Source: JAYZDP01 sp036337765 (GTDB lineage Bacteria > Acidobacteriota > Thermoanaerobaculia > Multivoradales > Multivoraceae). Taken from it: a DNA stretch of 34,183 bases. Each line of letters starts with the position of its first letter. The first letter of the stretch is position 1. The notes beneath the pieces were generated by a model. That model ran no database searches. It saw only the letters and a program-made list of their open reading frames with translations, and was not told where the DNA came from. This document shows positions 15,417-22,654 of this stretch, piece by piece. Both the position numbers and the translations under genes were made by a program. The stretch lies in NCBI GenBank assembly GCA_036337765.1, contig JAYZDP010000160.1, forward strand, positions 1 through 34,183. The letters are read 5' to 3'.

Positions 15417-16510
15417 GACGCCGCCTCCAGAAGGCTCATCATGCGCTCGCGGTGAATCGTCGGGGTTCCGCAGAGCACCTCGGAGCCCTTCGCGCGCTTG
15501 AACCACAGATGGGTGTCGTTCTCCCAGGTGAAGCCGATACCGCCACGGAGCTGAATGGCCGCTCGGGCGGCGCTCATGTAGGCGTCGGCCGCGGCGGCCT
15601 TCGCCATCGAGGCGGCGTAGGGCTCGCCCTCGACGGCGTCGAGGCAGCGCGCCGCATGGTGGACGAGGGCGCGGGCGATCTCGATCTCCATCAGCAGGTC
15701 GGCGCAACGGTGCTTCAAAGCCTGGAAGGAGCCGATGGGGCGACCGAACTGGTACCGCACCAAGGTGTACTCGACCGTCGACTCCAAGAGCCGCTGCGCG
15801 CCGCCGATCATCTCGTGGGCCAAGGCCGACGAGACATGGTCCCAGATTCGGTTCAGCGCCGCGTCGCTCACCTCGCCGAGCTTCGTGCCCGAGGCCTTGT
15901 CGAGCGTGACGCGGCACAGCTTCCGGGTCGGGTCCAACTCCTCAAGGGGCTCGACCGAAACACCCCCGTCTTGTGGCCCTAGCGAGTAGAGGGCGCCTCC
16001 GTCGTCGCTACCCGCCACGACGATCAGGATCGTCGCGACGTGCGCGTCCAAAACGATAGGCGCGACACCCGAGAGCCCGCCGTCCTTATCCAGAATCGAG
16101 CTGCCGACACGGGTCAGATCGTTCAGATCGTCGACCACGAGGGTGGCGATCGTCTCCCCCGATGCGATACCCGGTAGCAGCGTCTGCCTTTGCACGTCGG
16201 TCGCGGCTTCGAGCAGCGCCGAGGCCGCCATCACGGCCGACGCGAAGAACGGGCCGCAGTACAGCGTCCGCCCCATCTCCTCCGCGACAATGCCCAGCTC
16301 GATCTGGCCGTAGCCGGCGCCGCCGTAGGCTTCCGGAATGTGGATGCCCGACAGACCCACTTCGCCACACAGTTCCTGCCAGACGGCGGGGTCGTAGCCC
16401 CGCTCCGAAGCCATCAGCTCACGGACTGCGTCGGTCGGTGACTTGTCTCTCAGCGCTCGCGCCACCACCTCGCGAAACAACTGCTGTTCCTTCGAGAACT
16501 CGGTCTGCAT
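15413..16510 (-). CDS. Acyl-CoA dehydrogenase-like protein, smaller subunit with degenerate flavin site
   Basis: 365 residues from the ATG at 16510 behind GGAGG. N-terminal helical domain (SKEQQLFREVVARALRDK) and HIPEAYGGAGYGQIELGIVAEEMG (57-80) are typical. The usual YxxTEPxxGSD flavin loop is missing: about 121-133 reads IATLVVDDLNDLT. The C-terminal domain has RYQFGRPIGSFQALKHRCAD, LRGGIGFTWENDTHLWFKRA and a closing LCGTPTIHRERM; Cys347 stands where the catalytic Glu of YEGT would be. Such half-degenerate subunits are known from heterotetrameric FadE enzymes, where one FAD is shared at the interface. Its stop overlaps the start of the larger subunit, favouring 1:1 synthesis. It follows iorB on the same strand, with a hairpin between them. 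Confidence 0.85.
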   Translation of the reverse strand: MQTEFSKEQQLFREVVARALRDKSPTDAVRELMASERGYDPAVWQELCGEVGLSGIHIPEAYGGAGYGQIELGIVAEEMGRTLYCGPFFASAVMAASALLEAATDVQRQTLLPGIASGETIATLVVDDLNDLTRVGSSILDKDGGLSGVAPIVLDAHVATILIVVAGSDDGGALYSLGPQDGGVSVEPLEELDPTRKLCRVTLDKASGTKLGEVSDAALNRIWDHVSSALAHEMIGGAQRLLESTVEYTLVRYQFGRPIGSFQALKHRCADLLMEIEIARALVHHAARCLDAVEGEPYAASMAKAAAADAYMSAARAAIQLRGGIGFTWENDTHLWFKRAKGSEVLCGTPTIHRERMMSLLEAAS

Positions 16511-16523
16511 CGATCCTCCACGG

Positions 16524-16547
16524 CCCGACGACTCACAGGTCGTCGGG
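16524..16547. repeat. Perfect 9-bp inverted repeat between iorB and the acyl-CoA dehydrogenase pair
   Basis: CCCGACGAC (16524-16532), six-base loop, GTCGTCGGG (16539-16547). It starts 7 nt after the iorB stop (minus strand) and ends 13 nt before the next gene's start codon. No T run follows, so a partial terminator, an mRNA-stabilising hairpin or a REP-like palindrome are all possible. Confidence 0.55.
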
Positions 16548-16553
16548 TCGGCC

Positions 16554-18767
16554 CTACGACCAGCTCAGGTCGTGCTTGGACAGGGGCAGCGACCGAATGC
16601 GCTTCCCGGTTGCGGCGAAGATCGCGTTGCACAGGGCTGGGGGCAACGGTGGTAGCGCCGGCTCTCCCAGCCCGGTCGGCGAGTTGTCGCTCAGCCGCCA
16701 GTGCACCTCTATCTCGGGTGCCTGGTTCATGCGTAACAACTCGAAGCTGTTGAAGTTGCTCTGGGCGGTTCGTCCGCCTTCGAGGGTGATCTCCTGCTGC
16801 AGCGCCTGGGCAAGCCCGTCGAGGACCGCGCCCTGAATCTGATTCGCAGCATTCGACGGGTTGATGATCTGCTCGCCGACGTCGCCGGCGACCCAGACCT
16901 TCTGTACGTCGAGCTCGCCGGCCCCGCTCACGGATGCGCGCACGACCTCGGCGAAGTAGCCCCGGTGGCTGAAGTGGAAGGCGACGCCCATGCCGGTGCC
17001 CTCCGGCAGATCCGTAGCGCCCCATCCCGACTTCTCGGCCACCAGATCCAGCACCCCCTTCACCCGCTCGGCGTCCACGCCCACACGACCGTGGGCGCCC
17101 GCCTCCGCCAGTAGCTGCAGACGGAACTCGAGTGGATCCGTGCCGGCCTCATGAGCCAGCTCGTCGACGAACGACTGGACGACGAAGGCGATCGCGTTCG
17201 AGCTCGGCGCGCGCAGCACGCCCGTGGGCGCGCCCAGCGGCATCTTCGAGACTCCGAGCGAGAAGTTGGGCGTCAGCCCGCGCGGAAACTCCTGCGGGCT
17301 CATGTTCGCGCTCTGTGCGTAGGCGCGCCCCTCGCCGAAAGTGACGAAGTGGTCGCGCCAGGCAGTGAGCTTTCCGGCTGCGTCGAGGCCACCTTCGAGG
17401 AAGTGGTAGCCCGCCGGCCGGTAGAAATCGTGGCGCATGTCGTCCTCGCGCGACCACACCAGCTTGACCGGTCCATCGACTCGTTTGGCGATGTGAGCCG
17501 CCTCGAGCACTGGATCGTTGTAAAACCGCCGACCGAATCCACCACCCATTCGGGTGAGGTGGACGGTCACGTTCTCTTTGTCGATCCCGACTGCCTGAGC
17601 GGCCCCGGACTGAGCCTGTTGCGGAAACTGCGTGGGCGCCCACAACTCCAGTCTGTCGCCCTGAAGGTGGGCGGTAGTGTTCTGTGGCTCGAGTGTGGCG
17701 TGGGCCAGGAACGGGTAGGCATAGGCTGCCTTCACCGTCCTGTCGGCCGAGCCGAGCGCCGCGGCCGCGTCGCCGTCGCCCTTGAGCTCCTCTTCGGGAG
17801 CCTGCCCCCCAAGCCTGGCAGCCTCACGATCGAATCCCTCCGACGACTGCTCGGCGGTCGGGCCCTCGTTCCACTCGATCACCGCCTTGGCCCTCGCTGC
17901 CTCGACCTGCCACCAGTTGTCGCCAACGATCGCCACGCCGTTCGCGGTCTCTTCCTCGACCACGAAGGCATCGGTGACGCCGGGCGAGGCCAGAACTTCC
18001 TTCAGCTCGGCACTCTTGACCTTGCCACCATGCACCCGGCACTTCTCGAACACCGCGTACTTCATCCCCTCGAGCTCGACGTCGATGCCGAAGAGCGGCT
18101 GACCCGTGACCAGCTTCGCATTGTCGACTCCGCCGATCGGGGTGCCGATGATCTTGAAGTCCTCCGGCTCCTTGAGCGGCACGCTCTTCGGGTCCGGCGC
18201 CTCCATGCCAACAGCCGCCGTTGCCAGATCGCCGTAGGACAGCTCGCCCTTCTTGGGATGAATCACCTTGCCGTTCTCGGTGGTGCACTTCTCAGCGGCA
18301 ACGCCCCACTGCTTCGCCGCTGCCGCAATCAGCATTACGCGCGCCGCTGCACCGACCTGGCGCATAGACTTGTAGTGCATGGGAGTCGCCATCGAGCCGC
18401 CGGCCATCTGACCGCGAAAGCTCGACGGATCGAAGTCGGCCTGCTCCACCCGCACGTCGTCCCAGGAGACGTCGAGCTCCTCGGCAATGAGCATCGGCAG
18501 CATCGTCTTGATGCCCTGGCCGATCTCCGGGTTCTGGGCCATGATCGTAACCGCACCGTCCGGCGTGATGCTAACGAAGGCGTTGAGCACCCCGCCATCG
18601 ACACCGGCGGCCTGAACGGCCCGTGGCGCCTCGAGCCCGAAGCGGGCACCGATCAGCATGCCGCCACCGGCGAGTGCGGCAACCTGCAGGAAGCCGCGGC
18701 GGGAAACCTCTCTGGCAACGCTGTCGCGCTTCGAGGGGGTCTTCGGGAGGGTCGTCCGGAGAGCCAT
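16554..18767 (-). CDS. iorB: Molybdenum hydroxylase large subunit, IorB-like, Tat-exported
   Basis: 737 residues. Twin-arginine signal with Arg23-Arg24 (VSRRGFLQ) before a Gly-rich hydrophobic stretch. The xanthine oxidase-family molybdopterin-binding fold is clear: QNPEIGQGIKTMLPML, DDVRVEQADFDPSSFRGQMAGGS, the repeat with HATLEPQNTTAH, RMGGGFGRRFYNDPVLEAAH, GAPTGVLRAPSSNAIAF, GTGMGVAFHFSHRGYFAEV, and TGLGEPALPPLPPAL, where Glu702 matches the catalytic Glu next to the Mo ligand. The lack of a FAD subunit gene and the fusion of the two aldehyde-oxidase-like domains fit isoquinoline 1-oxidoreductase type enzymes. The reaction is hydroxylation of an aromatic or aldehyde carbon using water; real substrates are likely wider than isoquinoline. 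It overlaps the stop of iorA by one base (TGATG). Confidence 0.9.
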   Translation of the reverse strand: MALRTTLPKTPSKRDSVAREVSRRGFLQVAALAGGGMLIGARFGLEAPRAVQAAGVDGGVLNAFVSITPDGAVTIMAQNPEIGQGIKTMLPMLIAEELDVSWDDVRVEQADFDPSSFRGQMAGGSMATPMHYKSMRQVGAAARVMLIAAAAKQWGVAAEKCTTENGKVIHPKKGELSYGDLATAAVGMEAPDPKSVPLKEPEDFKIIGTPIGGVDNAKLVTGQPLFGIDVELEGMKYAVFEKCRVHGGKVKSAELKEVLASPGVTDAFVVEEETANGVAIVGDNWWQVEAARAKAVIEWNEGPTAEQSSEGFDREAARLGGQAPEEELKGDGDAAAALGSADRTVKAAYAYPFLAHATLEPQNTTAHLQGDRLELWAPTQFPQQAQSGAAQAVGIDKENVTVHLTRMGGGFGRRFYNDPVLEAAHIAKRVDGPVKLVWSREDDMRHDFYRPAGYHFLEGGLDAAGKLTAWRDHFVTFGEGRAYAQSANMSPQEFPRGLTPNFSLGVSKMPLGAPTGVLRAPSSNAIAFVVQSFVDELAHEAGTDPLEFRLQLLAEAGAHGRVGVDAERVKGVLDLVAEKSGWGATDLPEGTGMGVAFHFSHRGYFAEVVRASVSGAGELDVQKVWVAGDVGEQIINPSNAANQIQGAVLDGLAQALQQEITLEGGRTAQSNFNSFELLRMNQAPEIEVHWRLSDNSPTGLGEPALPPLPPALCNAIFAATGKRIRSLPLSKHDLSWS

Positions 18768-19258
18768 CAGTCCTGACCTCCCGCGGTACTCTCAGCCGAG
18801 CCCGCCGCGATCTCGGACGCCCGGTGGATCGCCGTACGGATGCGCGAGTAGGTGGCGCACCGGCAGAGATTTCCGCTCATTGCCTCGTCGATCTCGGTGT
18901 CGCTGGGCGAAGAGTTGGTGGCCAGCAGTGCCGAGGCCGACATGATCTGCCCGGCCTGGCAGTACCCACACTGGGGCACATCGATCTCCTGCCACGCTTG
19001 CTGAACGGGGTGCGAACCATCGGCCGACAGGCCCTCGATGGTGGTGATCTCCTTGCCCTCGGCGCGCGACAGCTGGAGGCGGCAGCTGCGCTGCGCCACG
19101 CCGTCCACGTGCACGGTGCAGGCGCCGCAGAAGTTGCGACCGCATCCGAACTTGGTGCCCTTGTAGCCGAGAACGTCGCGGAGCACCCACAGGAGGGGCA
19201 TCTCCGGAGGTGCTTCGACCGTCTTGGTCTCGCCGTTGAGAGTAAAAGCAGTGCTCAT
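18767..19258 (-). CDS. iorA: Molybdenum hydroxylase [2Fe-2S] subunit, IorA-like
   Basis: 163 residues. The N-terminal plant-type [2Fe-2S] domain has Cys39, 44, 47 and 59 (FGCGRNFCGACTVHVDG, then RSC). The C-terminal four-helix [2Fe-2S] domain has Cys97, 100, 132 and 134 (PQCGYCQAGQIM and GNLCRCATY). It passes electrons from the molybdenum centre of IorB to an outside acceptor; for this enzyme class that is usually a c-type cytochrome or the respiratory chain, none of which is adjacent here. It has no signal peptide of its own, so it would be exported by hitch-hiking with Tat-targeted IorB, as known for related pairs. It is the first of the iorA-iorB-acyl-CoA dehydrogenase series, with a 340-nt gap upstream. 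Confidence 0.9.
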   Translation of the reverse strand: MSTAFTLNGETKTVEAPPEMPLLWVLRDVLGYKGTKFGCGRNFCGACTVHVDGVAQRSCRLQLSRAEGKEITTIEGLSADGSHPVQQAWQEIDVPQCGYCQAGQIMSASALLATNSSPSDTEIDEAMSGNLCRCATYSRIRTAIHRASEIAAGSAESTAGGQD

Positions 19259-19599
19259 CGCTTGCGTGCTCCTGATAGGTGTGGTGTCCGGCTTGCAGCC
19301 GGATACCTACATCCTGACACGGTTCTAGCCCATCGACATGAGCGGCGTATCGAGGGGCTCCATCCTTGTCTCAGGGTGCGATGTTGTCACGCGGGCAGGG
19401 CCCGCTCCGACCGCTTCTACGGGAGCCGAAGAGACACGATCTCGGCCTGGTCGCGCGCCAGGAGGGTCCGCCCGACGGTCGTCTCGGGGTGTGGCCAGAG
19501 CCAGCAGACCATCCTCTTCGAGCAGACGCTGCCGTATCCGCGTCACGGCGCCCCGGCTACGCCTCGACTGGATTTCCTGTGCCGATGTAGCGAAGTGGA
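19259..19599. other. Gap of about 340 nt between acyl-CoA synthetase and iorA
   Basis: No convincing gene. On the minus strand a GTG at 19603-19601 overlaps the stop of the acyl-CoA synthetase (GTGA) and opens a 92-codon frame to 19325 (starts VIHFATSAQEIQSRRSRG). Its Arg/Pro/Asp-rich product matches nothing I know, so I do not call it. The gap also holds the palindrome at 19283-19307. The iorA promoter, if separate, should lie here. Confidence 0.45.
19283..19307. repeat. REP-like palindrome upstream of iorA
   Basis: TCCGGCT (19287-19293), three-base loop TGC, AGCCGGA (19297-19303); the arms extend outward as GGT/ACC with one G-T wobble, giving an 11-bp hairpin. It lies 25 nt upstream of the iorA start and is followed by no T run. 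It looks like a dispersed extragenic palindrome or an attenuator rather than a classic terminator. Confidence 0.5.
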
Positions 19600-21267
19600 T
19601 CACGCGGTCTCCTCCCGATCCTGCAGGTCTGGCAGGACGTATCCCTTCTCCGCCAGGCGCGCTCGGATGAGCTTCTTGTCGATCTTGCCGGTCGACGTCA
19701 TCGGTAGCTCGTCGACACAGAGGACGTCGTCGGGGAGCTGCCACCTGGCGTAGATCGTCTCGCAGTGTGAGCGCACCTCGTCGACCGACACTTCCGCACC
19801 GGCGCTGCAGACCACGACCGCGACCGGCCGTTCGTCCCAACGGGGATGCGGCTGAGCAACCACAGCAGCCTGGGTGACCTGAGGCATGGCGACGATGTGG
19901 TTCTCGAGGTCGACCGACGAAATCCATTCACCTCCCGACTTGATCAGGTCCTTCGACCTGTCGGCGATGATCAGGTACTGCTCGGGGTCGATCTTGGCGA
20001 CATCGCCCGTCACCAGCCAGCCATCGTGGAACTTGTCGGGCTGCGGATCGTCGAAGTACTCCGAACAGATCCACGGTCCCCGGATCAAGAGCTCTCCCAC
20101 CGACTCGCCGTCGTGAGGCATCGGATTCCAGTCGTCGTCGAAGATCTCGATCTCCAGCCCTGGCATCGTCAGGCCGGCCTTGGCGACGTTCGCGAACTGC
20201 TCGTCGAGCGACAGCCCGCGCTGCGAGCGCTTCGCGACCCGCCGCGAGAGGGTCCCGAGCGGGTTGGTCTCGGTCATCCCCCAGCCCTGAATCATCTCGA
20301 CGCCGTACTTGTCCCAGTACCAGCGCATCATCTCCAGCGGCGGCGCCGAGCCGCCGCAGGTCAGCCGGTCGAGGTGGGAGAGATCCCATCGATCGGGCTC
20401 GGCTTCGAGGCACGCACGCACACCCTGCCAGATGGTCGGTACCCCAGCCGAGATCGTGACCTCCTCCTGCGCCATCAGGTCCAGCAGCCGATCTGACTGC
20501 ATGTACCGACTCGGGTAGACCTGCTTGGTGCCCAGCATGTTTGAAGCGAACGGCAGACCCCAGCACATGGCGTGAAACATCGGCACGATGCCGCACAGGC
20601 AGTCGGTGGCCGAAAGCGACATCGAGTCGGTCATCGCCTGAGTCAGGGTGTGCAGGTAGGTCGAGCGATGGGTGTACATGACCCCCTTCGGATTGCCGGT
20701 CGTACCGCTCGTGTAGCACAGGCCCATGGGTGCGTTTTCGTCGAGCTCAGGCCACGCGTACAAGGTCGGCTGACCGTCGAGCAACGCCTCGTAGTCGACG
20801 GCGCCGGCCAGCGACGTGGCATAGCTGCCCTGCTCGGTGCCACCGGCCTCGCTCGAGACGATCCACCGCTCGACGCAGTCGAGCTTCGGCGCAAGCTGCT
20901 CAGCCAGGGGCAGCAGATCCTCGTCGACCACGACCACCCGGTCGCCCGCGTGGCCGATGATGTACTCGAGATCGTGTGGCGACAACCGCAAGTTCAGGGT
21001 GTGCAGCACCGCGCCCATCGATGGCACGCCCAGGTACATCTCGAGATGGCGGTTATGGTTCCAAAGCAGGCTCGCCACCCGGTCGCCAGGTCGAACACCT
21101 GCGTCGGCGAGCGCCGAAGCGAGCTGGGCGGCACGCTCGGAGGTGCGCCGCAAGCTCTGGCGATGCATCCCGCCGGGGGTCAGGCTCACAACCTCCTCGT
21201 CGGGCGCAAGCACGGCGCCGCGGCCGAGCAGGCGGTGCATCAGGAGGGGCGTCCGTTGCATCGTCAT
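19600..21267 (-). CDS. AMP-dependent acyl-CoA synthetase (FadD-like)
   Basis: 555 residues. The P-loop-like AMP-binding signature YTSGTTGNPKG is at 185-195. Later adenylation motifs are present: MIQGWGMTETNPLGTLS, then GELLIRGPWICSEYF, VTGDVAKIDPEQYLIIADR, LIKSGGEWISSVDLEN, and the catalytic C-terminal Lys528 in STGKIDKK. The HTLNLRLSPHDLEYIIGHAGDRVVVVDEDL stretch is typical of medium/long-chain fatty-acyl-CoA ligases. The enzyme activates a carboxylic acid to its CoA thioester with ATP in the cytoplasm. It is upstream of iorA-iorB and the acyl-CoA dehydrogenase pair on the same strand, so it probably supplies the CoA ester that the pair dehydrogenates. The ATG at 21267 follows a GAAAGGGA stretch; an ATG two codons later is also possible. 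Confidence 0.9.
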   Translation of the reverse strand: MTMQRTPLLMHRLLGRGAVLAPDEEVVSLTPGGMHRQSLRRTSERAAQLASALADAGVRPGDRVASLLWNHNRHLEMYLGVPSMGAVLHTLNLRLSPHDLEYIIGHAGDRVVVVDEDLLPLAEQLAPKLDCVERWIVSSEAGGTEQGSYATSLAGAVDYEALLDGQPTLYAWPELDENAPMGLCYTSGTTGNPKGVMYTHRSTYLHTLTQAMTDSMSLSATDCLCGIVPMFHAMCWGLPFASNMLGTKQVYPSRYMQSDRLLDLMAQEEVTISAGVPTIWQGVRACLEAEPDRWDLSHLDRLTCGGSAPPLEMMRWYWDKYGVEMIQGWGMTETNPLGTLSRRVAKRSQRGLSLDEQFANVAKAGLTMPGLEIEIFDDDWNPMPHDGESVGELLIRGPWICSEYFDDPQPDKFHDGWLVTGDVAKIDPEQYLIIADRSKDLIKSGGEWISSVDLENHIVAMPQVTQAAVVAQPHPRWDERPVAVVVCSAGAEVSVDEVRSHCETIYARWQLPDDVLCVDELPMTSTGKIDKKLIRARLAEKGYVLPDLQDREETA

Positions 21268-21348
21268 CTTCGAATCCCTTTCTCGAGAGGCCGAACTCTA
21301 CATTCCGCTAAGCTTCCGCAGGTCGATTCGACCGACGGAGGCACGTCC

Positions 21349-22641
21349 ATGACCGCAGCTCGAGGCACTCAGATCCTGACCGCGGCTCTCCTCGCAGCCG
21401 CACCGGCGGCTCACGGCGCGGCGCTCGATGCACCGACCTTCTATGGTGACGTACTGCCAATTCTCCAGCACAAATGCCAGGACTGTCACCGGCCGGTTGG
21501 CAGCAACTTCGGCGGCATGGTGGCACCCATGTCGCTCATGACCTACGACGAGACACGGCCCTGGGCGAAGGCGATCTCCCGCGAAGTGTCCCGCGGCGAG
21601 ATGCCACCGTGGGACGCGGACCGGAAGTTCAACGGAGTCTTCGCCAACGAGCGCACCCTGTCCGAAGAGCAGACAGCAACGCTCGTGCGCTGGGTGGAAA
21701 CAGGCGCGCCAGCCGGCGATCCCGCGTCGGCGCCGCCGGCTCGCGTGTTCGAGTCGACCGACGGGTGGATCCAGGGCGAACCGGATCTGGTCTTGACGAT
21801 CCCGGTGGCGTACGAGGTTGGCGACGATGTGTCCGATGTCTACACCGCATTTCCGGTGGATCTGACTCCCGAGATGCTGCCTGACGACGTCTACATCCGC
21901 GGCTTCCAGTGCAAGCCGGGAACGCCGATCATCCATCACTTCAACGCCAATCTGCTGCCGCCGGATGAGAACGGTGAGCTAGCGCCTCCACCCACGCGAA
22001 TCGAGTCGGACGCCATCGCGCCAGAGAACTCCGGCCGCTACCTGGGCGGCGTCGCTTCGGGCGCCGGTGCGAACTGGTACCCGGAGGGTTACGCGGTCAA
22101 GATCCCGAAGGGCTCGCGCATCACCTTCGACATTCACTACACCAAGGACAAGGGGCCGGGCACGAGAGTGGTCGACAGCACGTCGCAGGTAGGTTTTTAC
22201 TTCTCGAAAGAGCCGCCGAAGCACGTGGTCTCCATTCTCAACGCGGCGCTCTTCAACATCGACCTTCCCCCCGGCCGCGCGGAGTACCGCTTGGGGCCCG
22301 CCTCGATCGAGGTGCCGCAGGATTCAGAGATCCTGGCGTTGACGCCGCACATGCACACTCGCGGCAAGGGCGCGAAGTTCGTGGCCTTCTATCCGGACGG
22401 CACGACCGAAGTCCTGCTCGAGGTCCCGACCTACGACTTCGCCTGGCAAACCGCCTACTACTACGACCAGCTCAAGCAGATCCCGGCAGGCACCCGGCTC
22501 GAGTTCACGGCCTGGTACGACAACTCGCCGGACTACGCCGCCGCGCGCGGGTTTGACCCCGCCGAGCACGTCCGCTTCGGTCGCTGGTCGTCCGACGAGA
22601 TGATGATGGGCTTCGTGCTGCTGGCGCCCACCGGCGACTGA
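21349..22641 (+). CDS. Exported c-heme / copper type II ascorbate-dependent monooxygenase-like fusion
   Basis: 430 residues from the ATG at 21349, behind GGAGG (21337-21341); longer upstream frames run antisense to the acyl-CoA synthetase. A signal peptide (about 8-22, ending AAHGAA) is followed by a short cytochrome domain: CQDCH at 43-47 with axial Met85 in RGEMPPW. The C-terminal part resembles the two-domain core of peptidylglycine and dopamine monooxygenases. His196-His197 and His263 (DIHYTK) match the first copper site, and His334, His336 (HMHTRG) and a Met in the MMM at 418-420 match the second. With both copper sites seemingly intact the protein could hydroxylate a C-H bond, with the heme as electron donor in place of ascorbate; this is inference. 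Similar fusions are, from memory, common in Acidobacteriota and Planctomycetes, with no known substrate. Confidence 0.85.
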   Translation: MTAARGTQILTAALLAAAPAAHGAALDAPTFYGDVLPILQHKCQDCHRPVGSNFGGMVAPMSLMTYDETRPWAKAISREVSRGEMPPWDADRKFNGVFANERTLSEEQTATLVRWVETGAPAGDPASAPPARVFESTDGWIQGEPDLVLTIPVAYEVGDDVSDVYTAFPVDLTPEMLPDDVYIRGFQCKPGTPIIHHFNANLLPPDENGELAPPPTRIESDAIAPENSGRYLGGVASGAGANWYPEGYAVKIPKGSRITFDIHYTKDKGPGTRVVDSTSQVGFYFSKEPPKHVVSILNAALFNIDLPPGRAEYRLGPASIEVPQDSEILALTPHMHTRGKGAKFVAFYPDGTTEVLLEVPTYDFAWQTAYYYDQLKQIPAGTRLEFTAWYDNSPDYAAARGFDPAEHVRFGRWSSDEMMMGFVLLAPTGD

Positions 22642-22654
22642 CCGCGCTGACCGG

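Noticed and set aside
17151..18776. 541-codon plus-strand frame opposite iorB
   Set aside because: IorB motifs and Tat signal on the minus strand are unmistakable; the opposite frame matches nothing.
19325..19603. 92-codon minus-strand frame with a GTGA overlap to the acyl-CoA synthetase
   Set aside because: The overlap is suggestive, but the product is Arg/Pro/Asp-rich, unlike known proteins, and has no supporting ribosome site.
20572..21348. Upstream extension of the copper monooxygenase frame
   Set aside because: The frame is open but antisense to the acyl-CoA synthetase; the ATG at 21349 has GGAGG and a signal peptide.
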